NCBI GenBank assembly: GCA_900073065.1
Contig: FJOG01000006.1
Location: 273,167-337,166, forward strand
Length of the DNA: 64,000 nucleotides
Origin: Phialocephala subalpina
Lineage: Eukaryota > Ascomycota > Leotiomycetes > Helotiales > Mollisiaceae
Direction of reading: 5' to 3'
In this document: positions 23,362 through 33,615 of the stretch, one piece after another
Numbering within the stretch: position 1 is the first letter of the stretch
Layout of the letters: the number at the start of each line of letters is the position of its first letter
Program-made: the position numbers and the translations under genes
Notes under the pieces: model-generated
What the model was told of the DNA's origin: nothing
The model's input: only the letters and a program-made list of their open reading frames with translations
The model's database searches: none

Positions 23362-24047
23362 GGCCTGCCTATACTTGCTTGCCTTGGTTTGCTCTGCTGC
23401 TCTGCTGCTCTGCTGTTCTGTTCACCTTGTCGTCGCTGTTCTTATTCAACCCATGAGTCGAGAAAGCGACCCACGTGCAATGCATACGGATCATATGCAC
23501 TGCTGAGACATTCTATCAGGATGTGAATGATGTCCTCATTTGATTACGTCGATCGGTCACTCGTTGCTGCATTTCGGCTGTAGTTGGGAGTTTCCAGCGA
23601 GAACCCAAACCTCGACGCGTCTAAACATCAACGAGACCGGATCTGAATGTTCTCAAACTTCCACAGTAATGTCTCAGTGTCTCACCGGTAAGTGAATTGG
23701 ATTGCAAGTGCTGGTTTTTGGACTGCCACCACGCGAGATCTGATAATGCTGGTCAGCGTTAGGTTGTGCTTCAGACTAACGCGCCGAAAGACCATCAGAA
23801 CTAGAGCTGAATGTTATCAATCGAGTGTACGAGGATGATAATTCTACGATGTATTTGAGAGCATTCAGAAACCCGGTGCAGGTACACTGACTCCCACCCC
23901 GCTGATGAACTCGACAACTCTAATGTTATATAGCTGCCACGACCTTCCAACTATCGAGCCTGCAATCCAATGTACAGCACAAACGCGGACCTGCTACGAT
24001 CCAGTATCAACATAGTACCCGAAACGACAAAGGCATCCTCGAACAAA
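23362..24047. other. Intergenic, short CTG-rich microsatellite
   Basis: A short imperfect CTCTGCTG repeat lies at about 23391-23420. The rest shows no gene; it is the likely promoter side of the first small SP-TM gene. Confidence 0.5.
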
Positions 24048-24341
24048 ATGAAACTCGCCATCATATTCCTTTTCTGCCTCCTCACCCTCACCTTCTCCGA
24101 ACTCCCGACTATTACCTCTTCCTTCGCTCCGCCCTCCTCACTACTTGGGACATGTCTCTCGACTACAAATACAATGGCACAGCTCTCAGGCATCGCATTA
24201 CCTACGAGACTGTCGACGCGCAGTGATAGAACAAGTCTAGGTACCGGCGCCATAATAGGCATAGTGCTAGGGTCTGCAACTGTAGGCATCGTCTTAATCT
24301 ATATTTGTGTTGAGAATTTGTGGAACCGTTGTTGTAGATAG
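24048..24341 (+). CDS. Small signal-peptide, single-TM protein, copy 1
   Basis: The predicted product is 97 residues. MKLAIIFLFCLLTLTFS is a clean signal peptide; the mature part is Ser/Thr/Pro-rich (TITSSFAPPSS). A hydrophobic helix, GAIIGIVLGSATVGIVLIYI, spans the membrane and is followed by a short tail with the basic, cysteine-containing end NRCCR. The frame runs 26 codons upstream to another ATG, but starting at 24048 puts the signal peptide at the N terminus. I recognise no family. Its layout and position are shared by two frames that follow at about 0.8-kb intervals (24870 and 25656). It is probably a type I surface protein. Confidence 0.6.
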   Translation: MKLAIIFLFCLLTLTFSELPTITSSFAPPSSLLGTCLSTTNTMAQLSGIALPTRLSTRSDRTSLGTGAIIGIVLGSATVGIVLIYICVENLWNRCCR

Positions 24342-24869
24342 TAGAGGGTAGCTTGTCTCTTGGCAAGCTGGGTTAAGGTATTGAAAGTGAAAAAGGACAG
24401 CTACTCCTGATAGATGGGTAGAGGATCAGGAGGAAAGAAGAAGGTAAGATGTTCAAATGGCCAGGTTAAGTGAATCAGTAGATATGATTCAGGGAAGGAG
24501 AATCAGATCAGAAGCAATTGTTGGATCGCATTTCAAATTGTCATTGTGATCTGGGGACGCTTGTAAAAAAGAGATTGTGCTGAATGTACGGATAGGAATA
24601 CATTAAGTCGAGTCTCGAATGCCTTGTCAAAATGTAAACCAGAAAAGCTTTGAAGCATAAAAGAAGCTCACTAGGTGAAGGGAATCCTCGTCATGAATAA
24701 ACCATGCTTTCAAGAACTCTACCTAAGCCTTGTCTTCGGCCTTACCGAAGCCCATGGCAAGTGGAACTAATCAACCAACCAACCTCATTGTTCTCTGGAT
24801 ATTGCAACAGCGTTAATGCCTTCTCGGTACATTCATCCTCAACCAAACATAAACACTCAGAAATACAAC

Positions 24870-25144
24870 ATGAAACTCTCCATTGCCAGCCTCATCAACT
24901 CCCTATTCTTGGGCGGCGTCTTCGCAGAACCAATACTCTGGACCAATCCACCCCACGTCCACCTCGTCCCTCAATCGCAACATCAACTCTCGTCAGCTCA
25001 ACTACAGCATTCCCACTCGCGATCCAACCTGTAGACATCCAGATCTTGCAAAACGAAACGCACCTTGCACCACCATTAGTTCTCTGTCGGTGGTCCATAG
25101 CGGGCATAGTGCTCACGTCCATATTCTTCTTCATCTTACTTTGA
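24870..25144 (+). pseudogene. Small SP-TM protein, copy 2, frameshifted
   Basis: ATG 24870 opens MKLSIASLINSLFLGGVFAEP, a signal peptide, and that frame stops at 25034. A different frame across the same DNA continues the expected layout: STATSTLVSSTTAFPLAIQP-like Ser/Thr linker, then CRWSIAGIVLTSIFFFILL, a terminal membrane helix that stops at 25144. A one-base slip around 24945-24985 would join the two. No GT-AG intron in that stretch does so convincingly. It is therefore a frameshifted relative of its neighbours, or an assembly error. Confidence 0.45.
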
Positions 25145-25655
25145 GGTTTATCCTGAAATGGAATTTGTCGGCTGGAATTGGATTCAGAGGATTAGGGTAG
25201 GCAATTCAGCAAGAGGCAAGACAGGAAGAAGCAAGGCAACAAGAGGTTCCTCCTCCCTACTCGTTGCCTTTGAAGCCACTGTTAGCACATGGAGTGAATA
25301 AAGGAAGGGAACCCCTCAGCGTATGGGTGGTGGAGTTGGTAGTAGATGGTTCCGGTAGTGAGCCAATCTTGCCAGACTTTACATGGCATGCGAACAAAAA
25401 TCGAGTATTCCTCATTCATGACACGTTCAGGGCAAGTGAATGAGGATATCAGGCGTAAATTATGTTTCTGTTCATCTTCTCTCAGGGCTGACTACATCCC
25501 TGCTGCTCATTCACAACTTCAGTTAAGTTCGACGATATCTTCTATTTCAAACTTGCCCACTACCAACTCATGCTTACATTAGCAATAAATGGAAAGCTTC
25601 ATCACTACAGTCCAACATCAAAGTAACCATCAAGTCAAACACCCACCACCAAAAC

Positions 25656-25943
25656 ATGAAGATCCCCCACCTCTACCTTCTTAACTCCATCCTCCTCACC
25701 ACCGTCATTGCACAATTCTCAACCATAACCACCACCTCACGCTTACTTACATCGTCCACTACACCTATCGCAAGTCCAACTATGACTGCGCCTACTCTTC
25801 AATACTCAGGAACATTTGAAATAGCGGCCATAATGGTGGGATCTATGCTCTATTTAGTGGTATTGTCTGTGATGTTTGCGACTATTTGTTGGGTGGTTGA
25901 GAGGGCTTTGAAGGGGAAAAGTGAGGGAGGAGGGGGGACATAG
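25656..25943 (+). CDS. Small signal-peptide, single-TM protein, copy 3
   Basis: The predicted product is 95 residues. MKIPHLYLLNSILLTTVIAQ is a signal peptide; a Thr/Ser-rich linker follows (TITTTSRLLTSSTT), then the helix IAAIMVGSMLYLVVLSVMFA and a basic, glycine-rich cytosolic tail (ERALKGKSEGGGGT). The layout matches the frames at 24048 and 24870: signal peptide starting MK, an S/T linker of similar length, then a C-terminal helix. Linker sequences are not obviously alignable, so common ancestry is inferred from architecture and spacing. The function is unknown. Confidence 0.6.
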   Translation: MKIPHLYLLNSILLTTVIAQFSTITTTSRLLTSSTTPIASPTMTAPTLQYSGTFEIAAIMVGSMLYLVVLSVMFATICWVVERALKGKSEGGGGT

Positions 25944-28290
25944 GAGATGGCTTATCTTTCAGAAGTCTGGATGAGGACAAAGAAATGGAATCTAGTTGGG
26001 TTTATGTTTGTGACTGAGATCATATCATCGGGCATGTTATCTTTCGAGAGTCGAAACAATGAGAGTCTTTTGTATCTGGATTTAGGTCTGGTATTGTTGT
26101 ACTAGACGCAACTTCTAATCATGTCCAAAGGGGTAATGATGCCGAGAAATCAGGAATTTTTGCTTATACATTGTAGTACATACTCAGATACCGGTACACC
26201 TCCATCATATCAATCGATACATGAATATCAGAGCGAGCTAGCTCATGGGTCTCAACTTTCATGGCTCTTGATTTTCATAGTTTTCTACAGTACTTTCACC
26301 ACAACAAAATTTCACTTCACATCAGCTTCTTTTAGAAAACATCTTCAACGCAACGATTTTAATTATCTTCTCTTGCATCTACATCTCGTCTTACTCTATC
26401 TCAGAAAAGCAACGAAAATATCCTCATCCCTCTCCTCAGTCACTCTCACCTTATCGTCTTCCTTCACATCTCAAAGCCACCCTCCGAAATATCATCAGAA
26501 TCATCATCCGAACCAGAGGCATCATAATCGGAGTCCTTGTAGTCAGATGGGTCGTTGCCTTTCTTTCCTGCTGCTCTACCTGCTTTACCATCTCTGAGAT
26601 AAAGTAAGAAAGTCGGTTGAAGTGGGGTGGTGATGGTGGTTTGGCTGTTATTGAGCCTGGTGATGAAGTTAGATAGATAGTTTATATTGTGGTTAATATA
26701 TAGTGTTGATGCTAGGTTTGGGTTGAATGATATATTTTAGGAAGAAAGTATTCTATGCCTGGTATATTGAGTTGGATTGGGCTGAGAGAAAGCGTTGCAA
26801 AGAAAGAGAGAAAGAAGAGAGCCGAAGAGAAGAATCTATGGATGGATTTTGTGGAAGGAACCAGTCAAAGCTGATGTGCAAAAGACGTGAAGTGATCATA
26901 CTGATTTGAACTTTGAGGAGGTGTTGAATGCCCTGGGAAATCCGGAACATTCGACGAGGGACAATGTCCCAATACGCCGCAATAATCGTGAATCTCCAAC
27001 TCAACGCCTTGTTTCGCAATATATCATTAATCAACCCATGAACTTGTTATTCTTAAGAGGTTAAGTTATTAGTATATAAGAAAGCCAAGTTTATAATTAA
27101 ATATAATATTCAAGTATAATAATTATTACCAAGAGTGCAATTCTTCACGAATTATACTCTTAAACTTGTGGCGTGGACGGCCCCTCCCCCCACACGTGAT
27201 CCCGAAAACCCTCGATCGGGGAAAGCGCAATCAGAAAAACCTCGATTCGGTTTATTACGTCAATATATAGGAATATCAAAACTACCATATAAATATATTA
27301 ATTGATTTACTAATAACTACTAAGCCGATTTAATCGCAAAGTAGATGCATAGATAGTGTTCCATTGATTCTATCATCTATTTCAAATTTGAGTAGTTTGT
27401 ATAATTTCTAAGTCTATAATTGCGATTAGAATTCAAGTCGTAGTTTCAAGTGCGAGTAGCTATGGCAGAATTCCAAATCGGGAAGCGATCAACCCCCCTG
27501 CAGTCCGCCCCACACCTCAAGTGCAAGAGTATAATCCCATAAGGATTGTACTGGTAATAAGATTGCTCGGCAGCTCGATGAACTTCCCTCTAAGCCGTTC
27601 CTCCTTTCTAGAAGCATAGAGCAACCCAGAGAACACGATAACCTAAGGCTAATGCGGGGTTCATTGGATATCACAGCAGAGAAAACGGGGCGTAGCGCCC
27701 AGGTGGTTAGGCAGCAGTAAGGCGGCACAGACGCCACATCACCCAGCAACATTACACGTGTACGGTGTTCTAGTGTACTGTGAATGATTTCACATACTAC
27801 TAATTGGGCCAAACCGCCTATTCCACGCCCAGCTAATGTACCACACAGCCAGGGCAGCCTCGGCTACGTACGCATTTATCAGTTGGAGAAGAGGTGAGGG
27901 CAAAAGGAATGGTATTGATGTCAAATCTGCCCTTCTACCTAAGTGGGAATGTTCCCTTAATAATGTCTCTCACGGAAACATCCGAATCAGCCCAAATTTC
28001 CAGCCAACCGATGTGCAACGATAATGCCACGTCGGTGAGACATCACAAGATTCTCACGGTGCACAAAGTCCGTTTCCAAGGACAAGTCTATTCCTGATGG
28101 TTGCAACTACAACTCATTTGTCGTAGGGATCGAAGGAACACTGTTTGGGAGGTAGGTAAAGGGTTGGCTTTCTTCATATATAACTTTTACAGCATCCAAC
28201 ATTCTATCCTCGTCTTGGATCATCGTTTCCTACACGATACCCGCTCAAGTCTTGGTATCAAATTCGTCTCTCGGGTCAGCGTTGCCGATC
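25944..28290. other. Intergenic, partly AT-rich, with one coding-like tail
   Basis: On the minus strand, 26464-26735 is an open frame ending in a Ser/Asp-rich tail (SDYDASGSDDDSDDISEGG) and TGA. It has no ATG and no recognisable upstream exon, so it may be the relic of a gene end. The part from 27040 to 27480 is AT-rich around a short GC-rich patch at about 27170-27215 and may be transposon debris. The remainder is probable promoter DNA for the large gene that follows. Confidence 0.5.
28175..28184 (+). promoter_or_regulatory. Possible TATA box
   Basis: CATATATAAC lies about 107 bp before the ATG of the 772-residue gene, in an otherwise mixed-composition stretch. The position is plausible for a TATA element; the sequence alone is weak. 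Confidence 0.3.
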
Positions 28291-30609
28291 ATGCCCTTAT
28301 CCCCTGATGCAAACAGTCTCACTTTCTCTCAGAGTCAGCAAGGCTCTGTCGACTGGATTGCGCTGGGCAACTTGACGTTGACAGCATCCGTTTCAATTTT
28401 CGCTCGTCTGGCCGCTGGCGATGTTGATGTCAGAACAGTCGCTGTTAGCCACGCAATGGCTGGCAACTTTCACCTCTCCCCTCATGGCCGAGACCGCGTG
28501 CACAATGCATTGGACAGCTTGAAATCATGCTCGGCTATCGGAGACCTAATATATTTTGGGTTCAATGTTCAGCATCCTATCTGTCAACTCGCAGCGATGG
28601 ACAACGGCTATGCTTGCCTCGCCTTGCTTGGTGCCTTGTCCGGGCTTTCGTCTAGCTTGGAAGCGCCTGCCATGATTCTTTCCGAGCTGACTGACGTCCT
28701 TAACACTCCGCGGCACCTTCGCCCCTCTATCCGCCAATGGCGCTCGATTCTGAGCACCTACAGTGGCGTGTTCGCCAGGACCAATTTTGAGTGCGTGGTC
28801 GACTTCTTCTCTCGTCAGGCGGGCACTCAGAGCTGGCCGGGCCACCAACCCATCGGGGTCGGGGCTGTTAGAAAAGTTGCGGAGATCCTCGATGCCTTCT
28901 CCAAACTATCGCGCGGAGAACTACACGCGATCAATCTTTCGGGGAACGCCACCGTAAGCTGGCTGGCAGCTTTCGGTTACTTCTTCTTGGGTCTTCACAT
29001 CCGGATTCAAGACGCCGAAGGGACTATCTTGTATCAGACTATTGATTCTCAAAGCGAGGTCCACGTCGTTGTAACGTGCGGTGGTTCTCCCGAGCGCGGG
29101 ACAATAACCTCTGCCAAGTCCTATGTTGTGGAGAATGCGGATGCTCTGATCTCCTCACGAAACAACCTTTTCCAAGGGAGACTGGAGTGGAACGAAATCG
29201 TGAGATATGGGTTCGGTTCCGCCGGCCGCCATATAGCGAAAGCCGAAATCCATATGGGCATTCTCTTCAACAGCATCTCTCAGATTATCGAGGCGGTCGC
29301 GATTGCGGATCCTGCGCTCGATGAAGAGTTAGGGCAGGGCCTCGATAAGGCTATGGATGCCAACCCCAACGAAGGTGTCACTTCTTTATTGCGCCAATGG
29401 ATAGGCTATCATGAGGATAGCCGCGCGCTTGGCCTGCTGAAATTCGCGCGCGACACTTTTCCGGAACTTGTAGGGCTGGATTCGGAAGTTGAACGGTTCA
29501 CCCGGGTGTCACTACATCAAGCGATGTCAAACTACGAAACTGCGTTTATGAACTTCACGAATAGCTGCCCATGCGTTCGGTCAACATGCCGAGGCGCGGA
29601 GGGAGATCCTGTGATCCAGTGTATTGCTAACGCCGCCGAAGCAATGGTAATACTCTCCTGGAGCCTCTCCCTCCTCAACTATGATTTAAATATGCGACTG
29701 AGTAAGGTTGGCATCAATGCCGTGTACCAAGACTGGGAGGATCATGCGGCGAATTTATTCGGCCGATCAAGAATTGCGACATTTCTTGCCTATTTGAACA
29801 TCGATCGCCTGATGACTTTTGCGGAGAACTTATTCGCTGGAAGAAGTAACGTGAGCGTGAGGCAGAAGCGGGCTCCGACAGATAGAGTGAGCCCGCTGGG
29901 CGGCACATCGATGTTCTCGTCGCGGGGTGTGTGCTTCTACCTGACGATCACCAGTAGCGCGGAACTAGCAGATCGTCCAGAGCAAAGCAAGTTGCTTAGC
30001 ATCATTCCCGGCGTCATCATGGCCTCGGGCTCGGGCTCGTGTTATTCCATTGTCAAAGATGCACACGACCCGCGTGTCACTTTCGAGGCACCAAAACCGA
30101 GAATGATATCCGATCTTGGGAGCTGTGGAAGCCCGAGCACGCCTGATCTAAGGATAGAGATGGTGGTTAAGGAGACAGTTGAGGAGCTGCTTGTGAGCTT
30201 CCGCTTTACGAGTTCCAAGGGATCGGTCTCGGGCATTGGACCAGCAACTCTGGTATCAATTATCCTCTGGGCGTCAGGAAGGGTACCTTGCCCGCGCACA
30301 AACAGATGCCGGGGTGTCAAGTCATTCGATCAGCTCCGTGCCATCGATGGAGAAGGCACTCCTTACAATTATGGGGAAGACTGGGGAAATGCATCCGTGC
30401 TAGTGCGGCAGGTTATTAATAACCCCATATCAAGGATCGCGGCTCTCTGCACAAGTATCTATGGCCATCGCAAGTCGACTGATGTCGATCTTGGACTGGA
30501 AGGGAATACAAAAGGTATTATTTTGCGCGGGGACGAATGCATTGCATGTTGTATAATTCAAGCACTAATAGAGACTCGGTGGAACAGTCCTAAACATGTA
30601 ATTGTTTAA
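28291..30609 (+). CDS. Large unrecognised protein (772 aa)
   Basis: One long uninterrupted exon encodes 772 residues from the first ATG; the frame runs 13 codons further only to a TTG. I do not recognise the product. Most of it appears globular and alpha-helical, for example SIRQWRSILSTYSGVFART and SWLAAFGYFFLGLHIRI. A Cys cluster (SCPCVRSTCRG) lies near the middle, and the C terminus has a further cysteine pair (DECIACC). There is no signal peptide and no clear membrane topology, although several hydrophobic helices occur. Codon use is GC-richer than the flanking DNA and the gene sits between AT-rich patches, which suggests accessory or lineage-specific status. The absence of introns over 2.3 kb is unusual compared with its neighbours. 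Confidence 0.75.
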   Translation: MPLSPDANSLTFSQSQQGSVDWIALGNLTLTASVSIFARLAAGDVDVRTVAVSHAMAGNFHLSPHGRDRVHNALDSLKSCSAIGDLIYFGFNVQHPICQLAAMDNGYACLALLGALSGLSSSLEAPAMILSELTDVLNTPRHLRPSIRQWRSILSTYSGVFARTNFECVVDFFSRQAGTQSWPGHQPIGVGAVRKVAEILDAFSKLSRGELHAINLSGNATVSWLAAFGYFFLGLHIRIQDAEGTILYQTIDSQSEVHVVVTCGGSPERGTITSAKSYVVENADALISSRNNLFQGRLEWNEIVRYGFGSAGRHIAKAEIHMGILFNSISQIIEAVAIADPALDEELGQGLDKAMDANPNEGVTSLLRQWIGYHEDSRALGLLKFARDTFPELVGLDSEVERFTRVSLHQAMSNYETAFMNFTNSCPCVRSTCRGAEGDPVIQCIANAAEAMVILSWSLSLLNYDLNMRLSKVGINAVYQDWEDHAANLFGRSRIATFLAYLNIDRLMTFAENLFAGRSNVSVRQKRAPTDRVSPLGGTSMFSSRGVCFYLTITSSAELADRPEQSKLLSIIPGVIMASGSGSCYSIVKDAHDPRVTFEAPKPRMISDLGSCGSPSTPDLRIEMVVKETVEELLVSFRFTSSKGSVSGIGPATLVSIILWASGRVPCPRTNRCRGVKSFDQLRAIDGEGTPYNYGEDWGNASVLVRQVINNPISRIAALCTSIYGHRKSTDVDLGLEGNTKGIILRGDECIACCIIQALIETRWNSPKHVIV

Positions 30610-33573
30610 AATGCTTCTAGAAAGGGAAGTCCATGAGGTACGAATGATTGAACCTGAGAGAAGTTACTAGGCGGCCGAGTACATAGACAAAAGTTGGTGT
30701 GGACAGGGGTCTTAGCGCTAAAGCTAATCTTGGCATTTTTTTAATTTCCTATTTGAGTTGCGCTACCAACAGAATGCTGACCGCCACGCCAAGTCAAGTA
30801 AGACCAGCCAACACCAAACAATGAACCAGAAAGCAGAAATTAAGAGTGAAAGAGTATAAGCATCAACCCTTTCTTTCCTTTCAATACAATTCTTTCATAT
30901 CAACTCGCATAGCAAAAACAAGATGTTCGCCAAGCAACAGTATGAAAAGCAAGTTATAATGATTGCTCAAATAACCCCTCCTTACTTCTTAGCATAAGCC
31001 TCAGCAATAATCTTAGTCCTAGACTTGCCCTTGCTCTTAGCCTCGCGCTCAGAACCCCTACCCATCGCAACATCATGAACCTGGGATCCCTCAACCTTGC
31101 GCTTCTTCTCGACTGGCTTTCCGAAGAGGTCACCGCCTGCCAAGTCTAAAGCAACATAAGGAACTGGGGAAGTGACAAGACGGATGTGTGAAATGGGGGA
31201 GTATGAGGGTGTGCGGACGGGATGACGGGTGTTCTCGTTGGAGAAGGCGAAGAGAGAGGTGCGGGAGTTGGAGATGTGCGAGTTACTGGAGCCGAAGAGG
31301 GAGGTGTGAGAGTTGCGGGCGGTGGAAGGGATATCTTCAAAGGGTGAAAGGGAGCGGGCGTGCTTGCGTCCTTGGACGGGAGTGTTGGGGATTGTGGATG
31401 CGTAGCTGGAGGCGTCGTCGTTGGGGAAGGTGCCGTCGATGTCTTCGATGGATTTGGCGAGTGTGTGGGAAGGGTTTTTATTTCCGACGAGAGGGGATGT
31501 AGAGCCAGTGCCAGAGTCCTCACGCGTACGGCGATTCTCCGCAGCTGAAGCGACGGAACCCGACTTGTTGGTCGCAGCATCCTCCGTGTCAGACTCGATG
31601 ACGACCTTCTTTGCAGAACCTCTGAACTTCTTAGCAGGGCCGATATTCTCACCATCGCTATCATAGCCGAGTGTGGGCTCGTGTTTCTCAACAATCTTGC
31701 CAATACTCTTGCCCGAAGCTCTGGACTTCTTGGTGGAGACAATAGGCTCATCATCACTATCGGGGTCGACGGCGGGATTCTCAACAGTCTTACCAAAGGT
31801 TTCGGGACTCTTGGCGGGGCCGAAGACGTCGTTCTCATTATCAGAGTCATCGATGAAACCCATGAAAGTCTTGCGTCTGTTGTTAGACTTACCATTGACT
31901 ACGGACTTCTTGATGGGGGATCTCTCCACTAGCGCAGCGAATTTCTTGGTGACTGAAGTAGGGGTACCTTCCTTAGCAGGGCTACTATCGGTGTTGCGGA
32001 CGGGGAGACCGTTGATTTGACCAGTGCCAGGAGTCTCGGCGAACAGGTTGCATGGCGAACAGATGAAGTCCAAAGACATACGGCTGTTCTCGCCTGCAGA
32101 GCCCATGGGAGTACCGACTGCACCATCCTCGCTCACGCTAGTTGTATTGAAGAGATCTGGAGCGGTGGCTTTGACTAGAGTATCGACCACCATGGCTTCG
32201 TCGTCATCAACGTAGATTGGTGGATAGAAGACTGGGGCAGGGCTACCGACCTCAGCATCCTTGTTCTTGTCAAGAGTGGTGAAGGGATCTAGACTGCCAG
32301 ATGTGTCAGCAGCCATATCCTCATAATCTGAATCAGCATCAATGTACGTCAGTGGACGGAAAATTAAGCCCATGATATCGTCATCGCCATCCTTCTCCAC
32401 CGAAACAGCAACCGACTCTGAAGCTTGCTTCAAAGAAACTACCTTCTCAGTCAAAGCAGTCTCCTCGTGTTCATGATAATGTTCGGTAATGGGACCAGGG
32501 AAATGCTCGGAGTGACGATTGTCAGTAATGAAGAGAGGATTTTCGTGGGTAGATCCGGCATGAGGGGAAAATTCAGCTTCAATAGCAGCTTGAGCAGCAT
32601 CTTCGGCCAACTCTGCCTCATTGGTCTTGTGAATCTCGGCGATTGCGTTGACGACATGCTGAGATACGTTAGCTATCATTGTCCCAGAACTTTCGGGACA
32701 TTATCAGGATTTACTTACCTCAGCACCATCCAGATCCTTCAACAAGTTCAACAGATTCCACTCCCCGAGCTCCCGACTATTCTCGAAGCTAAAGCTTTAT
32801 CAGCAGTCTGCTTTTATCGTTCAGGAATTAGTGTCTTACTGCTCATAGCCCTCTTTCTTAATCTTGCGGAGGCGAGCCTTCATGTTCTCAGCCTTCTTGT
32901 GCATACTATGTTGATACTTGCCGAGATCCATGAGCAAAGCAACACGAAGGTTCTTCTTGAATTCACCAAGGTAGAAATCGCTAGCTCGCAGGACCTCGTC
33001 GATGTTGGTGGGCTTGCGACCAAGCTTGGGATCATAGCCAACGCGAAATTGTGCAAGCGGTGCTTCAACGACCTCGTCAGAGGTAGATTCGGGGGAAGTA
33101 GACGCGCTTGAGGAGGTTGGTGTCGAAGTACCAGGGAGGGTGGTGTCATTCGTGGCATTGTCGAGGACAGCTGGAGTGTAAATGTTGGTAGATCCGTCAC
33201 TGACAGCGGCTTGGGCATTGTCAGCGGTGGGAACGCCAGTGGTACGGCTAAGTTGGTTGAAGAAGACGCTGCGACGCAGGAAATTAGCAGATGTCCTCCT
33301 GCGCAACTGATAATCTTGCCTCAATGTCCTCGTCCTCGAAAGGCGATGTGTTTAGGAAATATATTATTAGCGAACAGGAGATTGGACTTACTCAGCTTGG
33401 GTTTTGATGGTAGACTCAATTATATCAATGAATGCATCGCTTTCCTGCTCAAATGCAAGACCAACATGCAAGGTATCACTCATCAAGTTATTCTTCTCCT
33501 GTCGAAGATGGTCGCCGTTGAGTTTGTTTCGATACTTGAAAGCTTCTACAAGGTTGTTGCAGAATGGCGCATA

Positions 33574-33615
33574 AGATCAACCCCCCCCCGCCCCCCATGT
33601 CGGCCACCTCGCTTA
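33574..33615 (+). repeat. Transposon terminal inverted repeat, left
   Basis: This end starts AGATCAACCCC, runs through a C-tract interrupted by one G, and then reads TCGGCCACCTCGCTTA. It matches the reverse complement of the right end apart from the length of the C-tract and a few bases. Confidence 0.85.

Noticed and set aside
26121..26597. 158-codon plus-strand ORF after the SP-TM genes as a fourth member
   Set aside because: It lacks an N-terminal signal peptide and the S/T-linker plus helix order, and the minus strand over its 3' part looks more protein-like.
28252..28290. 13-codon extension of the 772-residue protein
   Set aside because: The extension would begin at TTG; the first in-frame ATG is 28291.
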